A DNA stretch of 64,000 bases from a bacterium HR33 (GCA_002923375.1 BEIJ01000005.1:1-64000), one strand, 5' to 3'. Shown: positions 1 to 9,186, numbered from the stretch's first letter. Translations and numbers: made by a program. The notes: a model not told the origin generated them from the sequence alone.

Positions 1-981
1 CCAGCGCACCACGTTCTTGGACACGTGCACGTCCGCGTAAAGGTGATCTCCCACGTACAGGATCTGGTCGCCCGCCACCCCCAAAAACTCTTCCACCAGA
101 GCGGCCGAGCCTCCGAGATAGACTCCGGGAGAGTCGAGGTGGAGCACCGGGCGCAACAGCCCGCTGTCGTCCACCACTTCAAAGACCGGGCTGCGGGTGG
201 CGAAGAATTCCGGCTTGCGGGCGGAGACGATCACCAGGTCGAACAGTTCTCGCCAGGTTGTACCGCGCGGCAGGAACCGATCGATCGCGTAGCTCATCAG
301 GGCTCGGGTGTAATGCCAATCCGAGTTGGTGATCAGCATCAGTTTCTTGCCGGCGCGGCGCTGGTCCAGTAGAGTGAGCGCCACGTCGGGATCCAACTCC
401 ACGAAGCGCTCCGGTTGGGCTAGAATCTCGCCCTTGAGTTCCCCCTCCAGGTGGGCCTCGTCCAGCGAGGATCGCACCAGCTTGTAAAGATCCGCGTATC
501 CCAAAACTCCGGGCAATCGCCCCCGGTCCAAAAGATCGACCAGCTGGGCGTACATCCAGCCTTCGGACAGGGTGAACAGGGTGTTGAGAAACACGTAGCG
601 TCGTTCTTCCAGGTCCACTACGGTTCTGGCGTACACCTCCCGCTGCTCGTCGAACTCCATCAATCGGGTCCCGTGAGCTGCGCGCTTCACATACCCGAAC
701 CGATTGGCTTTAATGACGTTTCCCAGCTCGATGTCCAAAATCAGCCCGCGAATCATCCGGCTGGGATCGAACTGGAGGTCCCCCACCGGCCAGCCGCGCT
801 CGGTGAGTTTCTGCTTGAGATGTTCGTAAGCCCTTCGTTCCCACTCCTCCACCCGATAATGGACCAGGGTGTAGTCCATGTCGTAACCGATCGCTCTGAT
901 CGATCTGAGGTTCAGGGTGCGGTTGCAGAAGATTCCCCGCTCGCGGGGTGGCCGCGGGAATCTGCCCTCCAGTCCGCTCAT
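1..981 (-). CDS. HAD-IG family 5'-nucleotidase (3' end outside window)
   Basis: Predicted cytosolic purine-type 5'-nucleotidase of the HAD superfamily (PF05761 type), hydrolysing nucleoside monophosphates. The minus-strand reading frame opens at ATG 981 and is still open at base 1, so the C-terminus is missing. HAD motif I is visible near the N-terminus as GYDMDYTLVHY, motif II as LITNSDW, and the late motif with the acidic pair as LYVGDHLYADV. The start lies 9 bases after the thiD stop, so the two genes are probably co-transcribed. Family membership rests on recognised motifs; the exact substrate cannot be told. Confidence 0.85.
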   Translation of the reverse strand, partial: MSGLEGRFPRPPRERGIFCNRTLNLRSIRAIGYDMDYTLVHYRVEEWERRAYEHLKQKLTERGWPVGDLQFDPSRMIRGLILDIELGNVIKANRFGYVKRAAHGTRLMEFDEQREVYARTVVDLEERRYVFLNTLFTLSEGWMYAQLVDLLDRGRLPGVLGYADLYKLVRSSLDEAHLEGELKGEILAQPERFVELDPDVALTLLDQRRAGKKLMLITNSDWHYTRALMSYAIDRFLPRGTTWRELFDLVIVSARKPEFFATRSPVFEVVDDSGLLRPVLHLDSPGVYLGGSAALVEEFLGVAGDQILYVGDHLYADVHVSKNVVRW

Positions 982-990
982 CGCCCGCCC

Positions 991-1800
991 TCAGCCCGCG
1001 ATCACTTCGGCGGCCGATCCCACTTCGGCGAAGTGGTTGACGGGGCCGTGACCCGACCCCAGCCCGGGAGCGGTGGCGATGGCCCGGTGCACGAAAGCCA
1101 AGGCGTCAGAGACCGAGCGTTCCAGGGAGCGACCCAGCGCCAATCCCGCCGCGATCGCCGACGAGAGGGTGCACCCGGTGCCGTGCACCGAAGTGGTATC
1201 GATTCTGGGGTGGGTGAAACGCTTTACGCCCTCTTCCGTCACCAGAACGTCGGCGATCGTGTCACCTTCCAGATGCCCCCCTTTGACCAGCGCGGCTTTC
1301 GCCCCGAGTTTCACCAGTGCCCTGCCGGCCCGCTCCATCTGGGCCACGGTCTTTACCTCTTCCTCCGCCAGGATCGCGGCTTCGTCCAGATTGGGTGTGA
1401 CCACCGTGGCGAGAGGTACCAGCAGCCGGGCCACGCTCTTTTCGGCGTCGCGGCTCAGCAGCCGATCCCCCGAGGTCGCAACCATCACCGGATCCAGCAC
1501 GTAGTTGGGAAATCCGTATCGCCGGATCCCCCGGGCCACCGCTTCGACCAGTTCCGCCGTCGCCAGCATGCCGCTCTTGACCGCGTGGGGCGGGAGATCG
1601 GCAGCCAAGGCGGCCATCTGGGCTTCGACCGTGGACACGGGCACTACGTGGACATCGGTTACCCCGCGGGTGTTTTGGGCCGTTATAGCCACTATGACCG
1701 TAGTGCCGAACACTCCGAATTGGTGGAAGGTCTTGAGATCGGCCTGGATACCGGCTCCGCCGCCGGAGTCCGAGCCCGCTATGGTAAGTGCGATTTTCAT
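991..1800 (-). CDS. thiD: hydroxymethylpyrimidine/phosphomethylpyrimidine kinase
   Basis: Cytosolic kinase of thiamine biosynthesis that phosphorylates HMP and then HMP-P to HMP-PP, which ThiE joins to the thiazole. 269 residues, the usual length for a stand-alone ThiD. The N-terminal ribokinase-fold motif reads [19 protein letters not shown], and the C-terminal anion-hole segment [13 protein letters not shown] carries the GTGC catalytic signature. The gene is divergent from the methyltransferase at 1878 and followed closely by the 5'-nucleotidase. No TPP riboswitch is visible before it, unlike thiC at 34357. Confident call. Confidence 0.95.
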   Translation of the reverse strand: MKIALTIAGSDSGGGAGIQADLKTFHQFGVFGTTVIVAITAQNTRGVTDVHVVPVSTVEAQMAALAADLPPHAVKSGMLATAELVEAVARGIRRYGFPNYVLDPVMVATSGDRLLSRDAEKSVARLLVPLATVVTPNLDEAAILAEEEVKTVAQMERAGRALVKLGAKAALVKGGHLEGDTIADVLVTEEGVKRFTHPRIDTTSVHGTGCTLSSAIAAGLALGRSLERSVSDALAFVHRAIATAPGLGSGHGPVNHFAEVGSAAEVIAG

Positions 1801-1877
1801 CTTTGTCGGCTCCGATTCATCGATTCCGATCGCCCGGCTTGGCTAACCGGGAGAGAAAGGTAACATTGTTGCTCGGC

Positions 1878-2669
1878 ATGTCTTCAAATCTCGTCTCCCT
1901 GGTGCGCTCCCTTCAACAGCGCAAGACCCGCCGCCGGCGCGGGCTGGCAGTGGCCGAAGGGATCCGCCTGGTGGAGGAGGCCCTGGCTGCCGGTGTCGAG
2001 TTTCGCGGTGTGCTGGTAAGTCCCGCGGCGGAGCGGAGCGCTCGGGGCGCGGCACTGCTTCGCGCTCTGGGCGATCGCGCCATACCGATGCAGGAGGTGA
2101 CCGATCGCACCCTGGAGGAGCTGGCCGACACCGAGACTCCCCAAGGGGTGATCGCGGTGGTGGAACCGAAGCGCTTTGGTATTGCCGAGATCCGGGCCGA
2201 GCCGGGGTGTCCGGTACTGGTGCTGGATGCGGTTCAGGACCCGGGAAACGTGGGCACTCTGTTGCGCACCGCTTTTGCGCTGGGCTGTTCCGGGGCGATT
2301 CTGCTGGCGGGGACGGCGGATCCGGCTAATCCCAAGGTGCTGCGCGCCGCCATGGGAGCCACTTTTAGGCTTCCTGTGGCGACGGCGGAAGTGGGCGAGC
2401 TCAAGGCTTGGCTCAGGGAGCGGGGGGTCGCTTTGTGGGCGGCGGCTGCCGAGGGGAAACCGCTCTTTCGATTGGAAGCGCCGGAGCTGCTGGCGCTGGC
2501 TGTGGGAAACGAGGGCGCCGGGTTGAGGCCGGAGGTGGGATCTCTGGCCTCGGAGTGGGTGAGCGTTCCGCTCGCCCGGGGAGCGGAATCGCTCAACGTG
2601 GCGGTGGCGGCCGGGATCATTCTTTACGAAGCGGGCCGCGTCAGGCGGGCTCGCGGAGGTCAGAGCTGA
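1878..2669 (+). CDS. TrmH/SpoU family RNA 2'-O-methyltransferase
   Basis: SAM-dependent ribose 2'-O-methyltransferase acting on rRNA or tRNA. The N-terminal substrate-binding domain (about residues 5-95) starts with a basic stretch, LQQRKTRRRRGLAVAEG. The SPOUT domain shows the three SpoU motifs: QDPGNVGTLLRTAFALG, ALAVGNEGAG and LNVAVAAGIILYEA. ATG 1878 is the best conventional start; a TTG at 1866 has a purine-rich GAGAGAAAGG six bases upstream and could be used instead. The stop touches the pilD start (TGA then ATG). Whether the target is 23S rRNA or tRNA is not decidable from sequence. Confidence 0.9.
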   Translation: MSSNLVSLVRSLQQRKTRRRRGLAVAEGIRLVEEALAAGVEFRGVLVSPAAERSARGAALLRALGDRAIPMQEVTDRTLEELADTETPQGVIAVVEPKRFGIAEIRAEPGCPVLVLDAVQDPGNVGTLLRTAFALGCSGAILLAGTADPANPKVLRAAMGATFRLPVATAEVGELKAWLRERGVALWAAAAEGKPLFRLEAPELLALAVGNEGAGLRPEVGSLASEWVSVPLARGAESLNVAVAAGIILYEAGRVRRARGGQS

Positions 2670-3431
2670 ATGTTTGAAGTCTTGCCGGCCGCGCTGCTCG
2701 GGTCGGTCATCGGGAGCTTCCTGAACGTTCTCATCGTGAGGCTCCCCCGAGACCAGTCGATCGTGTCGCCGCGCTCGCGGTGTCCCAAGTGCGGCCGTAG
2801 CATCGCCTGGTACGACAACATCCCCATTCTCTCGTGGCTGCTTCTCAGGGGAAGATGCCGGCATTGCGGCCAGAGTATTTCGGTGCAGTACCCGCTGGTG
2901 GAAGGAGCGGTGGCGCTGTTGTGGGGCGGGGCGGCATGGTATTACGGGGCGGGACTTACCGCGCTCACCGCGGCCATTTTCGGGACGCTGCTTTTGGGGA
3001 TCGCGGTGACCGACGCGCGCCATTATCTGATCCCGGACGAGTACACCTGGGGCGGGTTAGTGTTGGGGTTGGCGCTGGCTTGGAGGAACGGGCTCCCCGG
3101 ATTTTGGCAGGCGATCCTGGGGGCCGGCGTCGGTTTTGGGCTGCTTTACTTCATCGCTTGGGCGGGGGAGCGGGTATTCAAGGAGGAGGCGATGGGCGGC
3201 GGCGACATAAAGATGATGGCGATGGTGGGTTCCTACATAGGCTGGCAGGGGGTCCTGCTCACGCTTTTCGGAGGGGCGCTGCTGGGTACTCTGGTGTTTG
3301 TGCCGTTGTCGTTGAAGCGCCGGCGGCTGGTGCCTTTCGGTGTTTTTCTGGCTGCGGCCGCAGCGTTCAGTTTCGTGTGGAAGGATGCCCTGCTCGGCTG
3401 GTATGCCGGCTTCCTCTCCGGGCCGCGGTGA
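2670..3431 (+). CDS. pilD: prepilin leader peptidase / N-methyltransferase
   Basis: Inner-membrane aspartic protease that cleaves type IV prepilin or pseudopilin leaders and N-methylates the new N-terminus. 253 residues. It shows the cytoplasmic zinc-binding loop with two CxxC pairs (CPKCGRS and CRHCGQS), then alternating hydrophobic segments. The two catalytic aspartates sit in TDARHYLIPDE and in MGGGDIKMM. The ATG directly follows the upstream stop, so it is likely translated from the same message as the methyltransferase. No pilin genes are in the window, so the substrate pilus or secretion system is elsewhere. Confidence 0.93.
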   Translation: MFEVLPAALLGSVIGSFLNVLIVRLPRDQSIVSPRSRCPKCGRSIAWYDNIPILSWLLLRGRCRHCGQSISVQYPLVEGAVALLWGGAAWYYGAGLTALTAAIFGTLLLGIAVTDARHYLIPDEYTWGGLVLGLALAWRNGLPGFWQAILGAGVGFGLLYFIAWAGERVFKEEAMGGGDIKMMAMVGSYIGWQGVLLTLFGGALLGTLVFVPLSLKRRRLVPFGVFLAAAAAFSFVWKDALLGWYAGFLSGPR

Positions 3432-3489
3432 GCTGAGCGCGGCCGCGGCTTTCCAACCTTTTTCTCCGCGCGGGTGTCAAACTCGGTGA

Positions 3490-4047
3490 ATGGATACGGC
3501 GGCGGGAGCGGAACTGGCTAGCCATTCGGACTCACTCGCTGGCGAGGTGGCGGACGTTGCGCTGGCCGCGGCGGGCGACGGGAGGGCGTTCGAGCGGCTA
3601 TATCGCTCCCACGCAGCCCGGGTCTATACCCTAGCCCGCAGGATGGCCGGCAGTGAACGTGCGGAGGAGCTGACCCAGGACGTGTTCGTGAGGGCCTGGC
3701 AGAAGCTCCACACCTTTCGGGGCGAGGCTGCGTTCGGTACTTGGCTCTATCGGCTTGCGCTGAACGTAATCCTAGGCAATCGGGCGGTGCGGGCGGCGGA
3801 ACGGGGGCGGTTCGAAGGCGATCCGGACGCCGAGCCGGTGGGGAAGCAGCGCGCTCTGGAGCTCGCCATCGACTTCGAGTCTGCAGTGGAGCGCCTGCCG
3901 AAGGGGGCCCGGCAGGTGTTCGTACTGCATGATGTAGAGGGTTTCACTCACAGGGAGATAGCTCGGATGTTGGGGATCACGGAGGGAACATCGAAGGCGC
4001 AGTTGCACCGCGCGCGTATGATGCTGAGACGCCATCTCGGGAGCTGA
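3490..4047 (+). CDS. ECF-family RNA polymerase sigma factor
   Basis: Alternative sigma-70 of the extracytoplasmic-function group, 185 residues. Region 2 (about residues 32-100) includes FERLYRSHAARVYTLARRM and ELTQDVFVRAWQKL. Region 4 (about 125-180) ends in the helix-turn-helix FTHREIARMLGITEGTSKAQL. The gene is followed 14 bases later by a zinc-finger anti-sigma factor and then by two DUF4097 proteins and a metallopeptidase, all on the plus strand with short gaps. It is probably held inactive by the anti-sigma and controls an envelope response; autoregulation is likely but no promoter was identified. Confidence 0.93.
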   Translation: MDTAAGAELASHSDSLAGEVADVALAAAGDGRAFERLYRSHAARVYTLARRMAGSERAEELTQDVFVRAWQKLHTFRGEAAFGTWLYRLALNVILGNRAVRAAERGRFEGDPDAEPVGKQRALELAIDFESAVERLPKGARQVFVLHDVEGFTHREIARMLGITEGTSKAQLHRARMMLRRHLGS

Positions 4048-4061
4048 GGAGAGAATGACCT

Positions 4062-4706
4062 ATGCCCGACCCCTGGACGGACCGGCTTTCCGAATATCTC
4101 GACGGCGAGCTTTCGCCTGAAGAAACCGCGCAGTTGGAGCGCCATCTGCCGGAGTGCGAAAACTGCCGGGTGCTGCTCGGCGAGTTGCGTGCGGTCGTCG
4201 AGCGGGCCCGTGCCTTGGAGGCTTCTCCTCCCGCTCGGGATTTATGGCCCGGGATCGCCGGCCGGATAGGATTGGCCCCGGCTGCGGGAGCCGGGGGAGG
4301 GGCGGGGGCTACACGCCGGGGGGTGTTCGTGTCGCTGCCTGCGCTGGCGGCGGGAGTGGCCGCGATCGCCGTTCTGAGCGGTGTAGCGGTGTGGAAGCTC
4401 GCCGTGCCTGAACCGGCGGGCCGCGATAGGCCGCCGGCTGCACTGGTAGTCGCCGGGACGGGCGGCGAAGCCGCGATCAGCGATCTCGAGCGGATCCTGG
4501 ACAGCGAACGGGGCCGCCTGGATAGCGGTACGGTCAGGGTGCTGGAGGAAAGCTTGCAGGTCATAGATCAGGCGATCGAGGAAGCCCGCCGGGCCTTGGC
4601 CGCGGATCCTTCGAGCCTCTATCTGAACCACCACCTGGCCCAAACGATGAGGCTAAAAATGGATTTGTTGCGGCGGTCCGTGGTGTTGGCGCGGGCCCGA
4701 CTCTGA
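4062..4706 (+). CDS. transmembrane zinc-finger anti-sigma factor
   Basis: Predicted anti-sigma factor that sequesters the ECF sigma encoded just upstream. The N-terminal zf-HC2 type zinc-binding domain has the HxxxCxxC signature in RHLPECENCRVL (about residues 27-38). A membrane segment near residues 88-110 (LPALAAGVAAIAVLSGVAVW) follows. The periplasmic part contains a charged helical region rich in Glu and Arg (about 145-214). A GAGGAGAG ribosome-binding site precedes ATG 4062. The order sigma then anti-sigma is typical. The signal that inactivates it is unknown; the DUF4097 proteins downstream are candidates for related sensing or effector roles (inference). Confidence 0.88.
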   Translation: MPDPWTDRLSEYLDGELSPEETAQLERHLPECENCRVLLGELRAVVERARALEASPPARDLWPGIAGRIGLAPAAGAGGGAGATRRGVFVSLPALAAGVAAIAVLSGVAVWKLAVPEPAGRDRPPAALVVAGTGGEAAISDLERILDSERGRLDSGTVRVLEESLQVIDQAIEEARRALAADPSSLYLNHHLAQTMRLKMDLLRRSVVLARARL

Positions 4707-4712
4707 GGAGGC

Positions 4713-5561
4713 ATGGTGCTCAACTTGCTGGCGTTACCTCTCGCTGTGGCGGCGGTGTATCTCCAGGGCAGCGACACGTCTATTGCGGTCTCTCCCGGTG
4801 CCCGGTTGGAGTTTAGCCGTTATCGGGGGGATATCTCGATCGGAACTTGGGATCGCAACGAGGTTCGGGTAGCGGGGGCGGGGGGAGCGCGGGAAGGGTG
4901 GGACATAAGGGTTTCGGGTTCGACCGTGGTGATAGGGTCCGGTTCGGGGCGCGGGAGTCGATCCCCGCGAGGCTACTCGGTAACTGTGCCGGCGTGGATG
5001 GATTTGCGCCTGGTGGGGATGTCGGGCGACGTAACGGTCGAGGGAAGCGAAGGCCGCATCGAGGTGGAAACATTTCAGGGCGACATAGTAGTAACCGGCG
5101 GTCGCGACGTGAGCCTGCGCACGGCATCGGGTGACATTAGGCTGGCGGGTGCCAGAGGCCGGGTGGTGTTAGCTACGGTGAGCGGAGACGTCGAGGTGAG
5201 CGGAGCCGAGGGAACGATCGAGGCCCAAGCTGTAAGCGGCGATATCCGCTTGCGGGGGATTCGCTCCGAGGACGTAGTGGCTACCACAGTGAGCGGCGAT
5301 ATCGAGTACTCCGGCTCCCTGGTGCGCGGTGGGCGCTACCGCTTTTCGGCTCACAGCGGAGACATAACCGTTCGGGTACCTGCGGGAGCGGGTTTGGTGG
5401 TGGACGTTTCCACCTTCAGCGGAGGTTTCGAGTCCGAGTATCCGGTCGCTTTAGCCCCTGGGGGAGGGCGCGGGAGGCGGTTCACCTTCACTTTGGGCGA
5501 CGGGGGCGCGCGCTTGGAACTGGAATCTTTTTCGGGCGACATACGTCTTATCAAGCCTTGA
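4713..5561 (+). CDS. DUF4097-family repeat protein (SGD-type beta repeats)
   Basis: 282-residue exported or periplasm-facing protein with an N-terminal hydrophobic segment (LNLLALPLAVAAVYL) and about nine turns of a beta-solenoid-like repeat. The repeat hallmark is SGDI or SGDV, spaced about 19-20 residues, for example GMSGDVTVEG, TASGDIRLAG, TVSGDVEVSG, AVSGDIRLRG and FSGDIRLIKP. The function of DUF4097 proteins is not established. The start overlaps a GGAGG site that also ends the anti-sigma gene, so the genes are tightly coupled. It is paired with a second DUF4097 gene immediately downstream that has a different repeat hallmark. Confidence 0.85.
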   Translation: MVLNLLALPLAVAAVYLQGSDTSIAVSPGARLEFSRYRGDISIGTWDRNEVRVAGAGGAREGWDIRVSGSTVVIGSGSGRGSRSPRGYSVTVPAWMDLRLVGMSGDVTVEGSEGRIEVETFQGDIVVTGGRDVSLRTASGDIRLAGARGRVVLATVSGDVEVSGAEGTIEAQAVSGDIRLRGIRSEDVVATTVSGDIEYSGSLVRGGRYRFSAHSGDITVRVPAGAGLVVDVSTFSGGFESEYPVALAPGGGRGRRFTFTLGDGGARLELESFSGDIRLIKP

Positions 5562-5572
5562 GGAGAGCAGCG

Positions 5573-6343
5573 ATGGCTCATTGGGTCTTGGTCTTGGCGT
5601 CGGGTGCCGTGATCGCTGCGGCGGAACAGGGTCCCGAATTCAATTGGCGGGGGCGTTTGGATCCGGGTCAGGAACTGGCGGTTCGGGGCGTCAAGGGTGA
5701 GATCGTCGTCAAGCGCTCTCCCGGCAACGAGGCACGAGTCAGCGCGGTCAAGCGCTGGCGCCGGAGCGATCCCGACGAAGTTCGCATCGAAGTGGTCCCT
5801 CATGAGAAGGGAGTGACGATCTGCGCGGTATACCCTGCCCGGCGAGGCCGGGCAAACGAATGCCTTCCCGGAGGCGAGGGGCGGATGGAGTCGCGGGACA
5901 ACGACGTGTCGGTGGATTTTACCGTGTACCTTCCGGACGGGATCGCGTTTGCGGGCAAGACGGTGCTGGGGGACGTGATCGTGGAAGATGCCGGGGGCGA
6001 GGTTAAGGTGAGCACGGTGAACGGGGACGTATCCGTTTCCGCAAGAGGTCCGGCCCGAGCCGAGACGGTCAATGGTTCGCTTTCGGTGGCGCTGCTGAGG
6101 GCTGACTGGCAGGGGGAGCTGAAGTTCGAGACGGTCAACGGCAGTATAGAGTTGAGGCTTCCCGAAGATGCCGAGTTCGAGCTTAGGGCCGAGACTGTCA
6201 ACGGTGGGATCGAGTCGGATTTCCCGCTGCTGGTACAAGGGCGGTTCAACCCGAGGGATGTAAGGGGTGTGGTGGGCAGGGGAGGCAGGGGGCTTCATCT
6301 GAAGACCGTAAACGGCAGGATCGAGCTGCGCCGGCTCAGATAG
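5573..6343 (+). CDS. DUF4097-family repeat protein (VNG-type beta repeats)
   Basis: 256-residue exported protein. ATG 5573 is chosen because AGGAG sits at 5561-5565; a TTG 15 bases earlier overlaps the previous stop. A signal peptide is visible (WVLVLASGAVIAAAEQ). The C-terminal half is a beta repeat with hallmark TVNG: STVNGDVSVS, ETVNGSLSVA, ETVNGSIELR, ETVNGGIESD and KTVNGRIELR. The N-terminal half has two Cys (ICAVYPARRGRANECLP) that could form a disulfide. Together with the SGD-type paralogue upstream it forms a tandem pair within the sigma-factor operon. Function is unknown. Confidence 0.83.
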   Translation: MAHWVLVLASGAVIAAAEQGPEFNWRGRLDPGQELAVRGVKGEIVVKRSPGNEARVSAVKRWRRSDPDEVRIEVVPHEKGVTICAVYPARRGRANECLPGGEGRMESRDNDVSVDFTVYLPDGIAFAGKTVLGDVIVEDAGGEVKVSTVNGDVSVSARGPARAETVNGSLSVALLRADWQGELKFETVNGSIELRLPEDAEFELRAETVNGGIESDFPLLVQGRFNPRDVRGVVGRGGRGLHLKTVNGRIELRRLR

Positions 6344-6414
6344 CAAGGGGCAGGGCTCCGATCCGGGGCGGCCCTTGGTACCTTTCTGGCAGTTCAAGTG
6401 TATTGAGGGCCAGC

Positions 6415-7614
6415 ATGCACGATCTTCGCTTGCCGGTTGCCGCTTTGTTGGGCATAACGTTGCCCTTCTGCGGGGATCCAAGATCGGCTCAGCAGTCGGT
6501 CGATGTAGAAGCTTTGGCACGGGAACTGAGGCCCGCAATCGAGGCGGCGCTGGGACTCCGGTTCAAAGAGCCTCCCGCCATAGCGGTGCGGTCCCGGGAG
6601 CAGGTGAGGACCTACCTCGAGCGGAAACTGGACTCCGATTTCCCCGCGGCGGAGCTCGAGGGCATGACCGCGGCTTACCGCCTCTTCGGACTCCTTCCCG
6701 ACAGCTTGGATCTCAGAGCTCTCTTGTTGGAGCTCTACACCGAGCAGGTGGTCGGGTATTACGATCCCGACTCGGCCACGCTGTATGTGGTGGAAGGGGC
6801 GGATCCGGTGCAGTTGAGGCTGGTCTTGGCCCACGAGTTGGTCCACGGCCTTCAGGGCCAATACCTGAATTTGGATTCGCTGCTCACTTTGCGCCGGGAG
6901 AACGACCGGCGGATGGCGGCTCAAGCGGTGTTCGAAGGTCAGGCCATGCTGGCCTCTCTCAAGGCAATGATGCCCGAACAGGATCACGATGCCATGCCGG
7001 AATTCTGGCAGGAGTTTCGGCGCACTATCAGGGCGCAGCAGGATAGAATGCCGGTCTTCAACCGGGCTCCGGCGGTGATACGGGAGGGGTTGATCTTCCC
7101 CTACCTTGCGGGCGCCGATTTCGTCCGCTGGTTTCTGCGGGAATACCCGGACACCGTTCCTTTCGGGCGGCGGCTGCCGCAGTCAACCGAGCACGTGCTT
7201 CATCCGGACCGCTATCGGGAGGGCGACATGCCGGTGTCCCTGGGATTCGCCGGCGAGCCCGCTCCCCTTTACGACGACGGGCTGGGAGAGTTCGAGATCC
7301 GGATTTTGGTCACCCAGCTTTCGGGTAGCGAATCGATCGGCAATGCCAGCGCTTTGGGATGGGCTGGCGACCGCTACGGCGTGTTCCCGGCGGGAGAGGA
7401 TCACGCTCTGGTGTGGTGGACGGTTTGGGATTCGGAAAAGGCCGCCCGCCGGTTCGCCATGGTGCTCGAGCGGGAGTGGGGAAAGCGGGCCAGAGACGGC
7501 CGCGCGTATACGGTTACCTTGTCCGAGGTCGAGGGGCTGCCGGCGGTCAGCTTGGTGGACGCTCCGGAAGGCTGGGAGCGCTGGGGAGCGATTCCCCGAG
7601 TTACAGTGCGCTGA
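6415..7614 (+). CDS. exported HExxH zinc metallopeptidase-like protein
   Basis: About 399 residues with an N-terminal export signal (LPVAALLGITLPFCGDP), possibly a lipoprotein with the lipobox Cys in PFCG. The zinc-site motif HELVHGLQ lies near residue 140 and a downstream Glu, FEGQAMLA, about 35 residues later fits a gluzincin-like third ligand. YYDPDSATLYV just before it is typical of this uncharacterised group. ATG 6415 is preferred over TTG 6403 because GAGGG precedes it by five bases. It closes the sigma/anti-sigma/DUF4097 run, so it may be part of the same envelope response. Proteolytic activity is inferred from the motif only. Confidence 0.75.
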   Translation: MHDLRLPVAALLGITLPFCGDPRSAQQSVDVEALARELRPAIEAALGLRFKEPPAIAVRSREQVRTYLERKLDSDFPAAELEGMTAAYRLFGLLPDSLDLRALLLELYTEQVVGYYDPDSATLYVVEGADPVQLRLVLAHELVHGLQGQYLNLDSLLTLRRENDRRMAAQAVFEGQAMLASLKAMMPEQDHDAMPEFWQEFRRTIRAQQDRMPVFNRAPAVIREGLIFPYLAGADFVRWFLREYPDTVPFGRRLPQSTEHVLHPDRYREGDMPVSLGFAGEPAPLYDDGLGEFEIRILVTQLSGSESIGNASALGWAGDRYGVFPAGEDHALVWWTVWDSEKAARRFAMVLEREWGKRARDGRAYTVTLSEVEGLPAVSLVDAPEGWERWGAIPRVTVR

Positions 7615-7620
7615 CCCCGG

Positions 7621-9186
7621 TCAGCTTATGACTCTGGAGACCAGGTAGGCTGCGGTGCCTACGATCGCCCCCAGCAGGTAGCCCAGTCGCACGATCAGGT
7701 CCAGCTCTCGCTGGGTCGTTTGTCGAACCAGCTCTTCCAGGCGTTCCAGGGAGAAACTCATCACCTTGCGCTCTACCATGGTCTCCAGATCGATCTGCTG
7801 TACGATGTCGGGTACCTGTCTTTGGGTCCATTCCCAGAGCGCGTCGCTGAGCGCGGCGGCGGTGCGCTCCAATCTCTCCGGCGGGATAAGGGCCGTGATC
7901 CGTCCCAGAGGGCGGTCGAGCACAGCCTGGAAGGCGGCTTTTGCCCCGCCTTCCAGCCAACTTCTGATCGGCGCGGCAGAGGCCGCTTGGCTGACCAGAT
8001 CGGCCACGCGGTCTGCGGGAACCCGGCTCAGCAGTTCGCCAAAGGTGCGTTCCTCGGTCTTGGCCAGCGCTTCATCCAGCCGGCTGACGAGATAGTTTTT
8101 GGTTTCGGGGTGTTTGAGGGCTTGGGCGATGTACGCCGCCGCCGTACGGGCGGCGGCTCGGGCCCGTTCGGGGCCCAAGCTGGCGACGATTTCTTGCACC
8201 GGCCTGCGCAGGAAAGCCACCAGGGCTTGGTTTATGCTTCGCGCCAGCTCGGCTCGTATCGCGGGCTCGTCGAGCAGCCGCGCCAGTTGCTCGGCTCCCT
8301 CGCGCTCGAAGGCGTCGAGCAGGCGAGCTATGGTCTTCTCGGTGACCAGCAGTCTCGCCACCAGGCGCTCGTGCAATAGGAGGTCCCGGGCAAAGCGCTG
8401 GAACAGCTCGTGGAGAGCTCGCTGGGTTCGCTGGCGCGCCTCGGGATTTGCCAGAACCCCGGTGAGGCGGTCGAGGATAGAGGGCAGGTAGTAAGTCACC
8501 ATCTCTTCCGCTGCGGCTATGGCTGAGGGCGGGAGCAGTTCCAGCAGGGGAGTGGGGTCGCGACTCCAGCGCTCGAATTGGCGTTCGAGCCAGGCTTGAA
8601 GTACGCGCTCCACTTCGGGGCTGGAGGCGGCATCTTCGAGGAATTGGGCCGCCCGGTCCCGGATCGCTGTGCGGCGCGCCTCGGTGAGCAGTTCCGCCAT
8701 GGGGCGGTCTGCGAGGTCACTCGCCGCGCGATCCAGCAGCCGGACGAGGGTACGGCGGAACTCGGGCGTTGCTGCGAAGTCGGCTAGCCGCGCGGCCATC
8801 GCCCGAGCCAAGTTCGCCAGGACCTCCTCTAGTTCCGCCACCAGGGAGGGCGGAAGTTCGGTGCGGAGGGGACCTCGCTCGACATTTAGCTGGGTTTGCA
8901 CGAAGTTCTTTACCGCCTGGTCGAACGCGCGCCGGATTGGGGGTGCGGAGAGCTGGTTTCTGAGATCGTCGGCAGTGAGCAGTCGCTGGCCCACGGTGCG
9001 CCCCACGGTGCGCGCCAGGCGCGAGCGGTTTTTGGGAACCGCGCCTTGGATTTTCAACGGGCCTAGACCGCGGGGCCGATAGGGGTGGAACAGCATCCAT
9101 ATGGCCACCGCGTTGGTGAGTCCCCCGGCCAGGGCGCCGAAAAGGATGGTGAGCAAAGGCTCTAGCCAGGAACGGTCCAAGCTCAC
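7621..9186 (-). CDS. DUF445 family membrane protein
   Basis: 521 residues from a GTG start preceded by GGAG. It shows the conserved N-terminal DUF445 membrane segment ending in GGLTNAVAIWMLFHPYRP, a long helical and charged central region, and a C-terminal membrane helix (LGYLLGAIVGTAAYLVS). Members of this family are uncharacterised membrane-anchored proteins. It converges on the metallopeptidase gene with a six-base gap and is divergent from the symporter at 9223, with 36 bases between starts. No function is proposed. Confidence 0.85.
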   Translation of the reverse strand: MSLDRSWLEPLLTILFGALAGGLTNAVAIWMLFHPYRPRGLGPLKIQGAVPKNRSRLARTVGRTVGQRLLTADDLRNQLSAPPIRRAFDQAVKNFVQTQLNVERGPLRTELPPSLVAELEEVLANLARAMAARLADFAATPEFRRTLVRLLDRAASDLADRPMAELLTEARRTAIRDRAAQFLEDAASSPEVERVLQAWLERQFERWSRDPTPLLELLPPSAIAAAEEMVTYYLPSILDRLTGVLANPEARQRTQRALHELFQRFARDLLLHERLVARLLVTEKTIARLLDAFEREGAEQLARLLDEPAIRAELARSINQALVAFLRRPVQEIVASLGPERARAAARTAAAYIAQALKHPETKNYLVSRLDEALAKTEERTFGELLSRVPADRVADLVSQAASAAPIRSWLEGGAKAAFQAVLDRPLGRITALIPPERLERTAAALSDALWEWTQRQVPDIVQQIDLETMVERKVMSFSLERLEELVRQTTQRELDLIVRLGYLLGAIVGTAAYLVSRVIS

